A stretch of 64,000 nt of DNA, taken from the NCBI GenBank assembly GCA_951640165.1, contig OX621234.1, forward strand, positions 29,144,549 through 29,208,548, in the 5' to 3' direction. Within the stretch, counting starts at the first letter, position 1, and every line of letters begins with the position of its first letter. Below the pieces are notes generated by a model. The model was given only the letters and a program-made list of their open reading frames with translations, searched no databases and was not told the origin of the DNA. The translations under genes and the position numbers were made by a program. Of the stretch, positions 1 through 10,971 are shown piece after piece. This DNA comes from Pseudoips prasinana. Its lineage: Eukaryota > Arthropoda > Insecta > Lepidoptera > Nolidae.

Positions 1-605
1 TTCATACTCATAAACTTACGCATTTGTAATATTAGTAAGATATATTGAAGAGAAACTTCTTCAGCACCGTCGTGATTTGAATATAAGTGAAACGAAAAAG
101 CGATATCAAAATAGACAAAAATATTCATAGGATTTAGCAGGTGAGAGAATGAGATAGATTACAATGCTATCTATGTATTCGCTATTTATGCCCCCGTACA
201 GCGAAGCCTTCGGAAAATGTGTCATAAAATGTTTTATTTTTTGTAATTGCGTATTAAAAATTATTTATTTAATTGATTTATGTTTATAATTTAAGACATC
301 TGTGTTAATATGTCCAATAATTATTTATATTAATTACATAAAATTAAATTTAAACTTACTAAATTACTTGTATAGTGACTTTACACAAAATAATATTTGT
401 GTGTATATTGTGTAATATTTGCATTATTAATTAATTGAATTATATATGCATATTAATTGAATTCCTTGGCAAAAAAAATGTAACTCTCGCGCTCTGGTTG
501 AGTGCGACTGTTGTGCTTTTTTGTTGTATTACTACCAGGTCGACCAGGTCAGTAACAGTAATTGATGCTGTATTCCATAGATACATCAATCACATAAAAC
601 CTATA
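1..605. other. AT-rich intergenic DNA, no gene seen
   Basis: Very AT-rich sequence with no open frame of coding character, no RNA gene and no clear repeat boundary. The short open frame near 435-632 has no recognisable domain. Confidence 0.6.
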
Positions 606-857
606 ATATCCTGGGACATTATTCACACATGATCCTATACTAAGCAGAGCTTATAGTATGGATATTAGATAACTGATATACTACATACACTATATTTCTT
701 TTGTAAATACATAGTTACTTATATAGATAATTATACCCAGACACATGACAAACAGACATGTTCATGCACACAAATATCTGTCTTTGGTGGGAATCGAACC
801 CACCACCTGCGACGCGGCGTGAAAAAAAAAGCATTTGCCAACCACGCCAACAGACGA
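606..857 (-). mobile_element. tRNA-headed SINE (family A), antisense
   Basis: Read on the minus strand, the head at the high-coordinate end has a tRNA-like A box (TGGCGTGGTTGGCAAATGC) and a B box (GGGTTCGATTCCC). It is followed by a shared body (tttgtgtgcatgaacatgt) and ends in TCCCAGGATATTATA. The same unit recurs at 26085-26250, 34095-34341, 44781-45455, 48458-48716 and 61549-61790, and partly at 1005-1095 and 41027-41470. A genuine tRNA gene is ruled out because no cloverleaf closes around the boxes. Confidence 0.7.
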
Positions 858-2984
858 TCTAATATACGACTGGAATGGTCGCCACTAACTCAGTCGTATA
901 ATTATGATTAAGTATACACCTAAAAGCGCGTTGTACTGTTTAGGTATCGTGTTCAAGCGCAGGTGAAGGGACCAAATCGCGGCACAGGCCAAAATATATT
1001 GGATTTTTTCTGTTAGTTATCTGATTTCCATAGTACAAACTCTGCTTGGTTTGGGATCAGATGGCCGTGTATAAATAATGTTCCAGGATATATATATATA
1101 TACTTATTAATAATTGGACTAATTTAACTTTAACTTAAGGAACGTGTCTCTTGGTGCATAGGAAAATTATGTTACAACTCGTCCAATTTTAAAATCGTAT
1201 CTTTGTTTTGTCAACAGGTATCCATTTCATTATCTGTTTCTATTGATCAACATTATTTTGTGAGTAACCTCACTTGTCCGTGGTTATTACCTACTTGATT
1301 ACAAATGGGCCGCAATAATTACCTGCCTGGCAATTTCAGGATTAACAGCAATATAACACCAAAATATGGTAACAACCGCTGAGAAGAAACCATTTTCACG
1401 GATCACAAAGTTTTGCTATTTTATGTTACCTGTTTAAATAGGCTGTATATATAGGTAAGGTAGAGAGGCAAAAATAATAAGGTCCCTGCAAAAATTACGG
1501 TCATAAAAGACCCGGAACATACTTACTATTGTAGTGAACAATGTGATAGAGAGTGTCTTTTAATATTGTTTCAAAAGACGCAAGAGTCTGTGTTCCGTGG
1601 TCTACGTCTAGTTTTAGTGGAATTGAATTCCGAAGAAGTAAAAAAAAATTTGAAAGTCAATATCAGACTCTATGATGGTCTCAGGATGACAGGCCTCGGT
1701 ATTAATTAAATAGTTGATGTAGCAGAAATAATTTGGTAACATAAGAATAATATATAATAAAGAATGAATGGAGTCACAGCAGGCAACATATCTTAATCGA
1801 TGCCGCGCCCTGCGTATGTCGGTAATATAAGGATAATATATTCATTTCTGTAATAAAATAAATTTTATAAATGTTTTCATACAAGATGTACCTAAATATC
1901 TATGTTACTAGAAATAATATCTAATGTATACAACTATATTACAAACATGTTCTGACTATTTACAAGCGCTTTTTTAAAGTCTACGTGAATAAAAACCTTT
2001 TTTATTTTTTATTTATTTTATTTTATTTTATTTTATAAATATACTCGAACGTAGGTACCTAATAGGTTGACGGTGTATTTCTACAGAGTAATGCCTAAAA
2101 AATAAGGACTTATACTAAGGAGAAACTCCAATAGAATTTCAAAATAGCCATGACGACTGTACAATCCCAAAACATTGGGCACATAGAGTAAATGCCTGCC
2201 CTGGAGCCCTGTTTAATAATTTACTTTATACCTATGTACATAATTTACTAATTATATACGTGATATGTTATAATGTTTAATAATATGGCCTTAATTTCCG
2301 AAATAACTCGCTATTTATTTCTTTCTTTCTACATTATTTTTTTATTTAAAGCTTTTGCACATGGATATAGGCCGACTTAATGCCGGAGGTATTCTCTACC
2401 AGTTGATTTTAGGGTGATGTAGAGAAAAACAAGGTAGGTGCACTTTAAAACTTCGTGTGTGGAAGTGATTAAATATAATTATAATAATAAAATATAATTA
2501 AATACAATTAAAAAATTTACATACACTACACAAATACAAACTAGAATAGAGTAATATATATTTATAAATATGCCTAGGGAACAATTAAAGATACAGAAGA
2601 GCTATTGGACTGATTCTGCTATATCTTTGTTGTCTTATGTTTGCGGATTATCTTTTTTAGATAAATGCGACTTTTTGCCCTCCTGGTTTCAAGAGGAGAA
2701 GAGTTCCAGAGAAGAATTAATTGAATGAACCAAAACGATGAGGTGAGCATTGAAGAAGACCGTAGTGAGAAGAGCGAAGATTTTTGGCATGATTGTTATG
2801 AAGATATTTAAATTAAGAAGTTAAAAAAAAGTTTAGTTAAAGGACATTAGATGTTAATGCTCTCAACGTACTCCGCTGTCGAATAGCTGAGCTCGGTAGT
2901 CACTCACATACATACAAATTTAACTGGTATTGGAGAAATATAAGTATATTTTTAAACTAAGTAATAATAGAAATGACAGCTTAC
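858..2984. other. Intergenic DNA with a SINE tail fragment
   Basis: About 1005-1095 (plus strand) is the 3' tail of the family-A SINE (aagctctgcttagtttggga-like text, then ccaggatata). The rest is AT-rich and I see no supported gene or regulatory site in it. A short piece near 2350-2440 resembles dispersed repeat text but has no clear ends. Confidence 0.45.
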
Positions 2985-3060
2985 TTTTCTCATGGCTAAT
3001 GACCTCAGTGGAGAACAGCAGAAGCAGCAAGAGCTCGATGCGCACACGGCTGCTGTCCAT
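2985..3060 (-). CDS. Candidate first coding exon with signal peptide
   Basis: On the minus strand an ATG at 3060-3058 opens a frame starting MDSSRVRIELLLLLLFSTEV, then ISHEK. This looks like a cleavable secretory signal: a charged start, an uninterrupted leucine-rich core and a small/polar region. After codon 25 a GTAAGC donor at 2984 would end the exon in phase 1. The exon is GC-richer than its AT-rich surroundings. Its ATG has G at -3 and G at +4. No downstream exon is visible at lower coordinates, so the rest would lie beyond the left edge. Two out-of-frame upstream ATGs weaken the start. Nothing identifies the product, and the frame may be chance. Confidence 0.28.
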
Positions 3061-3498
3061 CGCCACGAAGCATCCAATACATATCCACAAAGCCTGTGTT
3101 TGGACAATATTCTTTCAACATCACATTGTTTAACCTTGTACTAACTGTGTCAAGTCATATAATGCACTATGCACTTCTTGTTTGCAAACATTACTGAATT
3201 CGTAAAAATCTATTACCGACTGGCTGCTTGTTTTTAAATTGTTTATCAATTTGCTTCCTATTTTACGAGTAGGTATCCTAAGGAGAGTATTCTTCTGTAC
3301 CTTGCCTATAACGCCATTTAAGAGAGTAAATGTTTGGGTTTTATCACATGCGTGGTGCTAGTGTTTTCGAATAAGCCAATGACTACTACTTAATAGCCAT
3401 TTCTAGTAACTTATTCAAAACAGCTACCCCATTTTCCAGTTACTCTTAAAGTACAGTTCTGATTGAAATTAAATCGCACAATTAAAATTTGTTACCGG

Positions 3499-3692
3499 CG
3501 TTCTTAACCTCGTCAAACTAATCAGCAAAATCCTTTCTCCTTCTCAGATCAGTTCACGGGTAGGTTTAAACATGGAACTGCATTTTCCAAGCGTTCGTAG
3601 CATCGGACAAACACCTTACCTCTGAACAGATCTGAGAAGGATAAAGGATTTTGCTGATTAGTTCTTGGCACAGTCGAACGAGGACAAGAACG
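3499..3692. repeat. Fold-back (hairpin) MITE-like element
   Basis: Two inverted arms of about 50-60 bp, outer text cgttcttaacctcgt against its near-complement acgaggacaagaacg, inner text gcaaaatcctttctcc against aaaggattttgctgatta. They surround about 70 bp of spacer, with several mismatches and small gaps between arms. The 3061-3498 stretch before it shows no gene. Confidence 0.6.
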
Positions 3693-3959
3693 TGTGCTAG
3701 TGCGTATTTCTTTTTATTTTATTTGTTTCACCAACAATTGTATACCCTGGTACAAGTAAATGAAATAGAATTAACTAATCGGAACAAAATTTAACCATCA
3801 CAGGTAAACTCAGCATGCACACAAAATGTTGTCGTAACTTACTAACTAAAAGATACGATAAAAGGACTGTATTAAACTTAATAAATTAAATTAAGTGAAC
3901 TAAAACAAAATAAACGAAATTAAAGTAAGTAATACCAGAGTGGGTAATATGAAGCCTTA

Positions 3960-4660
3960 ATAAATCTCGTTAATACATGTACTAACTTCGCGGGGCGCGC
4001 TTACAGGCGTTACCGTCACCCAACATTGGTACTATGGTGGAGAACGGCAATTTCGGCGTTGCTGCCGGTCTTCGCCTGGGTGTCCCATGCGTTGCGCCGC
4101 ATCGTTATAGGTGTGAAGAAACGGTTGATCAATTCGGATATGTTACAGGAGCGCGAATATCAACGATATCCTCGGTCGGGCTCTTTCCAGCGGTGGCGTC
4201 ACAGCTGTACTTGGGCCAAGTGGTCTGGGTCGGGATGATGGGAAAAGACCATTATCACAGTCTTTGTTACCATGGAAGATGGGGAAGGCCTTTGGTATGT
4301 GACGCTACATACGTTGACACCCGTGCACCTCCTTATCTTCCCTATACGTCGAGACCTGCGGGCGCTGCTGCTGCATCAGTAGAAACCCTCAAACGGCGCA
4401 AATACACCACCTTGTTGAAAATTATGTAGGTATTTGTGCCTTTTGGGGTCGAAACGCTAGGGCCGTGGGGCCCTAACGCTTGTTTATAGTTTCGTGAAAT
4501 TTTGAAACGTTTGATCGACGATTCCCGAGACCAGAGACCTGGCCATTTTTAGGGTCAAAGAATCAGCATTGCCATACAGCGTAGAAATGCAGCCAGACTT
4601 CTGGACACCTTACCGCCCGACGACGAGGAATTTTACGACGTCCTATAACTTAGATATAGT
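3960..4660 (+). pseudogene. Eroded coding-like remnant, probably transposable element
   Basis: A GC-richer island in AT-rich DNA. One frame is open from 4034 to 4429 (131 codons) but has no recognisable domain. A second short frame at about 4557-4649 reads into QRRNAARLLDTLPPDDEEFY and a stop, which recalls the charged C-terminal ends of LINE polyproteins. The frames do not join without shifts. I infer a decayed transposon fragment; an unrelated degenerate gene is possible. Confidence 0.3.
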
Positions 4661-6278
4661 AGTTAAGTATTGTAGTTAATTCAGTTGATAGTTTGCTTTT
4701 ATTTAAAGTTAAGTTAAATATTAAAATTTGTATTTGGTTTTATAATTCTTAAATTTTGTTTAAGCGTGATCTAGTAACTATTTTAATTCTATATTTATTT
4801 TATGTAGGTACCCCATTTATATAAATAAATAAATTGTAACAATTAAATTGAATTAAACGAAATAATCTAATCAAAAGTATTCACCTGAATACTGACGATT
4901 TGATAGATATATAATAGTAAAGAATAATAATAAGAAATCGATAATATGTTCTTTTGAAAAGACTCAGCCTTTGAGTTTAATTTTACAGGACTTCCTTTTA
5001 CAAAACACTGAATGACTTGTGTTGAAATTTTTATTTATAAGCCTCGAGTCTTTAAAAATAGCTCAAGTGCCATTAAATTAGACTCCAAGGCTCAAGTTTC
5101 TTACAAGGCTATGTCGAAGATGTCACGTCTAAAATCCGTAAAGACTAAAATTTACACCAGTTTTATTTGATTGGAATTGCCTTGATGTGTTTTTTTTCGC
5201 ATTCGCGCCAAGGCTCCAATAACCAGAACATTTGTGTACAGTGTTACAACTCTATATTACATAATATTCAGGTAGGTACAAGTGTTACGTGGTTCTGTCT
5301 ATGTTGAGTTATAAAGGCAATGTTATTTTTCGACATCACAAATTAATTTAGATATATTCATTAGACGTCATTTGTACTAAATTAACAAGCAAAGAAATGT
5401 TAATAAATCAATTAAAAATGATAATAATAACCAAAAGATTATATAAATCATTTCGAAGAAACTATTCCATGTTATGTTTATCCTCCAGTTGACCTTTTTT
5501 GTTTCTTGTTAGGCTAATTTGGCGTAACAAGAAAAAGAAGCAAAATTCTCTACATATCTTTTATTATTTTGATTTGTTTTTGTATATTTATAAAAAGAAT
5601 TCAAATCAAATCAAAATAATAAGCAGTCCGTAACTTTTAAATTTTCGAAGGCGTATTTCAAAATGTATCCCGCACATGCGCAATAGTACCCTATGAAGTT
5701 GCTAACAGTATTTCCTGTGCCAACGTACTCCCAGAAAGGGCGGGTTTTATTGATCCAAACCCCAAAAACACGACGCCGGTACAAGCTCACTACAGATTCG
5801 CCCTTTTCGTTAATAATAGTTGTGTTCTGTGATATGAGAGTCACTTCATGACATAAAATAATGGTGAGTACATGTTTTTGTATTAAATACCTAGGATACA
5901 AAAAGATTCTTGTGATGTTTTATTAATGTTCTGTGAATGGTAAGACAGCCACCATTCGTGTTTGTTTATCATGCAGTTTTCTGAAAGACTAATCAAGTTG
6001 TTAGCAGGCGATTGAATGTACTATTTTTCATTGTTTTACTTACCTCAGCACAAAAAGGTGGTGTAAGCTCAAAGCTGTCGGGGTGTATGTCTATTCGTAA
6101 CAACATACCTCCTAAACTGATGGATTAATTATGATGCGTTTTTCGTCAGTAGGTATGCGTCATAACATCGGTTTTACTTTACTTACAACGGTTCTATTTG
6201 GAGCCATGGCTTTTTAAAGTGAGATTCTACAACTGACATATTTAATGTTGTACAACGTATATAGTGTTGCTAATTTTC
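4661..6278. other. Intergenic AT-rich DNA, no gene seen
   Basis: No supported coding region. About 5559-5622 holds an imperfect inverted repeat (ttattattttgatttg and its complement around about 25 bp). The minus-strand frame at 5611-5901 has no domain or codon character and is not called. Confidence 0.5.
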
Positions 6279-6283
6279 TTAAA

Positions 6284-6705
6284 GGCGCGGCCCCACCGCG
6301 GTGCATGCTGTGCACGGGCACGCGGCGCATTTTAGCTGCATGTATTCATTTGTTTGACAACGTGGGTCTACGTTTCCACTGGAGTACCTACACGAAGACC
6401 CACGACTATGTTTAGCGTGGCACGGCGCACGGAGAGGCTATGCTGATGACTGAAAACTGCTCTGCGATAACCGAGCTGTACATAGTCGTGGGTCTTATTC
6501 GTGTACTCCAGTGGAAACGTAGACCCACGTTGACAGCGTTGAGCTATGTAACCGCCTATTCGAGCAAGCCACGCGTGTATCAATGACGTCAATTCATGCG
6601 TAGCCTCTCCGTGGGTTGCAGTGGACACAACCACATACATTTTCTTACAAAGCGAAGCTTAATACACGTGCGTAGCCTCTCCGTGCACCGCGGTGGGCCC
6701 GCGCC
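6284..6705. mobile_element. MITE with nested inverted repeats, TTA-flanked
   Basis: Terminal inverted repeats start GGCGCGG(C)CCCACCGCGGTG at the left and end with the complement at the right. The trinucleotide TTA flanks both sides (6279-6281 and 6706-6708), which fits the 3-bp duplication of PIF/Harbinger-type elements. Inside lies a second inverted pair of about 50 bp: 6362-6410 (gtgggtctacgtttccactg) and its near-complement at 6478-6532. The minus-strand frame at 6368-6640 is a shadow of this structure. No transposase is present, so it is non-autonomous. Confidence 0.65.
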
Positions 6706-6894
6706 TTAACGTGGTGGTTCTAAACCTGTCACAACTATATTATCTTCATCCCCATAATGTACCTACTTACTACTTATTTATACAATATAGGAACATTAAT
6801 AATTATTTAATTTTAAAAACAAAACACCGACTTCACAACCAACTGCAATGTATTGAAAAATTTCAGCTATACGAGTTATATATTTCAGCTATAT

Positions 6895-6969
6895 AAGTTA
6901 TTGTACGTAATTCGGCACCAAATTTAAATTATATATTTAAATTTGGTGCCGAATTACGTACAATAACTT
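6895..6969. repeat. Perfect 75-bp palindrome
   Basis: Two 35-bp arms match without a mismatch (left arm starts AAGTTATTGTACGTAATTCG) around the 5-bp centre TATAT. It lies about 400 bp upstream of the first visible BCAR3-like exon. Such perfect symmetry would fold into a cruciform or hairpin and implies recent origin, or selection, or an inserted tiny MITE. Confidence 0.85.
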
Positions 6970-6983
6970 TGGTATTGAAGTCA

Positions 6984-7036
6984 GTACCTACCATAAACTT
7001 AGTATCCCTAGCGTATACTAACTTTATGGTACCTAC
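6984..7036. repeat. Imperfect hairpin next to the palindrome
   Basis: The text gtacctaccataaacttagt at 6984 pairs with actaactttatggtacctac ending near 7036, with about three mismatches and an approximately 9-bp loop. It follows the 75-bp palindrome by 15 bp, so the two may belong to one larger decayed element. Confidence 0.6.
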
Positions 7037-7388
7037 ATACGCAAAAACAAATACACATCGTATTGGGAACCTTCCTCCTTTTTGAATTCGGTAAAGGCGA
7101 TGCATTGAAGATAGATAATTAATGTTTCTCAGCATTATTTATTAAACTCGAATTATTTATCAGTCTTTGGTATTTTTTTGGGAATAACTTTACATGGATG
7201 TGTAGCTTTTACACGGTAGTTTAACATTAAAACCGAGAATACCTAATACTTATTTTACTTTTCAAGCCAGCTAAAACAAACAGGGCTTTAAATTCGGAAT
7301 CGATAATTCTAAATGCACACTTAACCTTAATTGTAATTGTATAAGTATTTACGTTATAAAAATAAAATAGTGATCTTTTTCTACGTAG

Positions 7389-10300
7389 GATCCAAATGGC
7401 ATGACAACGTCAGGGCTGCTGGAGTGGGAGTTTTCGTTGCCCTCCGACCAGATCATCTCACACGGGTGGTACCACGGGGCGCTCAGCAGGACGGGCGCTG
7501 AGAGCCTACTGCAGCAGGATCGAGAGTTCCTTGTACGGGACTCATCATCGCAGCCCGACAACTTCGTCTTGAGCTGCCGCTCCAATGGTCAACACTTGCA
7601 TTTTGTGATACAACGGGTAGGCATCCTGATAGTACCTTTATTTTGGTTAGGCAGGGGGAATGCTTACTCATGCCATCCGCAAAAAGTGTCTGCGGGTGGG
7701 TATGATGGACTTGCACCGACTAAACCTACCTGCCGTGGACTTCTCTTGGCGCCGGGAAATCCCGATAGTATCTAAGTACCGAATTTGTTTGATGAGTGTG
7801 TAAATTGATGTATTTATTTATAACCAATATTTTTTAGATCGTGGTACACCCGGACACAGTTTATGAACGACACCAATATCAGTTCGAGGATGAAGCGTAC
7901 GACACCGTGGCTGACCTTATCACATCTTACGTGGGCTCGGGAAAACCTATATCAGCCGCCTCAGGAGCCCGGATTCAGTACCCAGCCAATCGAGTGACAC
8001 CTCTCACAAACTACATCCAAAACGATGACATTAACTCGGTAGTGTCTCCGATCGGAGACGGATGCTACGGAAACCCTTATAGCCTGTACAGTCATTTTGC
8101 CTCGAAACCAGGGATGCAACTACGAGTTCCTTTTAAAAAACAACGATCACACTCTTTAACACCTATTGATATGGGACAGCATGCCACTCACGGCAAGAGT
8201 GCAAGCGCCGACGGAGTTATTCAGAGTCAAACCAACAAGCACAGCAAACACTTATCCAATGAATCTAACTCTAGTTCGAGTACTTGGGACGCTAATCTTC
8301 CGACCAGCCCTCCAGCCAAGCCTGCCAGATACGACGGACCGAAGGCAGATGAACGACGACAAGAACTGCAACGATTGTATCAAGTTTCCGGTTCGGATTC
8401 TGGCAATGGATCGGGTGATTCAACCCAGAGTTCCGCTCATAGTGACCCGAACAAATCCAGAAATGAATCTGATTATAATATAGTCACACCGACCATGAAA
8501 CAACAATTCGATTTCGAATTAACGGAAGCAAAACTCCTACAGTCCGAAAATTTAGATTACGTAGTGGAATCAAGAATTAATCTAGAAAACTTCCAATCTC
8601 AAATCATACCCACTCGCTTAACGAAACCATTAGAGTCTGAAACCCTTCACACCATCAAGCTACTGCTGCGCACTTCAGGGCCGAGGATACTCGCAAACCA
8701 CATGACCAAAGTTGATTTATATTTCCTGTTCGACGATGCTATACAAATTGAAGGGCTAGAGAAAACTGCTTCGGGATTAGAGTTTTTGTTTCTTCCTCAA
8801 GGTCGACCATTACGTATGGATGTTATCGAAAGGTATCTTCATTCGGTAATTTGCGGTATTTTTATTATTACTACTTAGAATTTTGCTCACTTATTTTATT
8901 GCTTCCAGGATTGAAACATTTCGGCTTTTAATAGCGGTAACTATATTGACCTGCCAGACCGATAGACAGCGGGCAGATACCATTAACGACTGGATTCTCT
9001 TAGCAGTGGAAACAAAAACCGCATTAGGAAATCTGTATGGCTTTTCTGCGATCATGTTTGGACTCTGCATGCCTCAGGTAATAGAATAAACGATACCTAC
9101 CTCTATGTTATTCAAAACAATTATTGCATAAAAATAAAAAAAAACAATCCTTGTTTTGTTTTAGGTTGAATGCCTGGAAAATGCTTGGAATATTTTGCGA
9201 CGAGTATACACTGATAATGCATTTATGTTTGAAGCCAAATTGCGTCCGTGTTTCAAGAGCATGAACGAGGGAACAAATCCTCTGCCACCCAATACTACCG
9301 CTCCATATATTCTTCCACCAGTTCTGTGCTTCCATATATTTGGTAAGTACCTACTTATATTCCACAAATCCCTTTTGTTTTTCTGTATCCAATTCATGCA
9401 GATGTCACACTTTTCGTAAAATTAAGATCGATTTAACCCTAAGCAATATTAATACACATTACAATACATTATAAGACGTAAACTTCAAACTCTCGAATTT
9501 ATTATACGTTTCTAGAGAGAATTTGAAAAGCCTTAAAAGGAATTTAGTTCACGCGGCACTAATAATTATGGTAAGACAGCAAGGCATATACAGCGCGCCT
9601 CGAATATTTCAAGCTGAAAGTCTAGTCCCTTGCGGAAATTCTTTATAATATGATATGATATTGAGTAACATCAGCATGGCTTTCATAGATCTTCTTATAA
9701 AGCTCCCAATCTATGTATGTACCCAGCAGGATCCCACTGAACCAGCTGAACTCTGTAAACATTCACAAAAGCTTTCAAATTAGTATAGCCATACCTATAT
9801 CAGCTAGATGTAAAAATAACCTTTAGACCGTAAAACCTAAAAATTGTCTCATTCATCTGTTTATTTTAATCATTTATTGTTATGTATATTAATATATTGC
9901 ATGCTGCGGTCACCTGTTACTGCAGGTGCACATGAACAATGTATGTTGTCTTAAGGCCTACGCAGACTGGGACGGCATGGCAAGGGATTTTGCCGTAAGT
10001 CAGCGCACACTAGCCGCTTAGATACCGCGGCATTCCAGCGCCGTGCCACGGCATACTACAAAGGGCACTACAAAGAACTCCTGCTGCCCGATAAACTTTT
10101 CGTCTTCAATTGGGTTTGATGGAGGGTTGATGTGCCTTAGTTTTAATATGGTAGATTGGGATTTGGTGTTGGTATCGATTATTGCAGATGAAGAAGATGC
10201 ACAAGCTAATAATATGCATTCTCTACCCCCGCCACTGCACCCCGCGGCGAGTCGCAACGAGCGCCGGAGTCCGTGGCATGCCGTTGCTTGCCACAATACG

Positions 10301-10971
10301 CCACGGCATCCCGCTATGGGATCCCGTGGCGCGTCTTTTAATGCCGTGAAATGAAAATCCCTTTCGATGCCGCGGCATCATTTTAAAGCATAGCAATTAA
10401 TGTCGTATTTCTGTATCGATACATTTGAATGTCCATTAGTAAAAATGTAAATCCTTTGCCATGCCGTCCCGGTCTGCGTAGGCCTTTAGCCATAAGATGA
10501 ATGTTAGGTACGCGTAATCATTGTATGAGATCATAATAAATAAAACTTAATCTTCAAATTCATAACTAGATTAAATATTAATTTCAATTACTATTTGCTT
10601 TAATTTCAGACGGGGAAGGTGGAGGATTATTGCAACCAGACGACACATTCCCATCTAATCTGATGGGCAGTCTGGAGTTCGACTTCAACGCAACTGCAGC
10701 GCACTTGGACGCTGCACGCTACTACCCCAACCAAATCGATATGTTCAAGCGAAACGCCAGAACTGTTGTTCAAGAAATGTCTTCCTTAGGTCCGGTGCTT
10801 GATCCCACACTGCTCGAACTATTTAGAGCAGAGTTTCACATAAACTTCCTGTGGGGGGAGAGAGGTGCCCTTACCACGCCAAACCAACGCTTTGCTAGAT
10901 TAACTGATATTTTAACTGCCATGGCGAATAAGTTAGCTGCTCAACCCCCCGATTCAGATGATAGCGTTTAA
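7389..10971 (+). CDS. BCAR3/SH2D3 (NSP-family) SH2 + CDC25-like adaptor, 5' incomplete
   Basis: Coding exons 7389-7616, 7838-8832, 8909-9077, 9165-9342 and 10610-10971 join in phase (0, 2, 0, 1) to a TAA stop. From the Met at 7401 they give 639 residues. An SH2 domain spans about residues 22-120 (WYHG opening; FLVRDS with the phosphotyrosine-binding Arg near residue 46), split by the first intron. A Ser-rich linker (about 130-290) carries a PPAKPAR SH3-ligand-like motif. A RasGEF/CDC25-like domain (about 300-630) closes the protein. In the vertebrate family (BCAR3, SH2D3A, SH2D3C) this domain does not exchange nucleotides but binds p130Cas, coupling tyrosine-kinase and integrin signalling to adhesion and migration; Drosophila CG9098 is the likely counterpart. 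An AG acceptor at 7387-7388, with open frame DPNG before the Met, suggests 5' exons upstream of or outside the visible part, so the true start is unknown. Strong family match; exact paralogue name not assigned. Confidence 0.9.
9954..10485. mobile_element. 532-bp MITE with about 35-bp TIRs in the last BCAR3-like intron
   Basis: The left end AGGCCTACGCAGACTGGGAC and the right end are inverted complements over roughly 35 bp with two mismatches. TTA lies immediately outside both ends (9951-9953 and 10486-10488), the size and sequence of a PIF/Harbinger duplication. It occupies the intron between the fourth and fifth visible exons (9343-10609). The interior repeats variants of tgccg(c/t)ggca in both orientations and has no transposase. 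The short open frames at 10018-10354 are by-products of this GC-rich interior. Confidence 0.75.

Noticed and set aside
4034..4429. 131-codon open frame as a host gene
   Set aside because: No domain, an overlapping alternative frame of similar quality, and nearby LINE-like remnant text; recorded only as a possible transposon relic.
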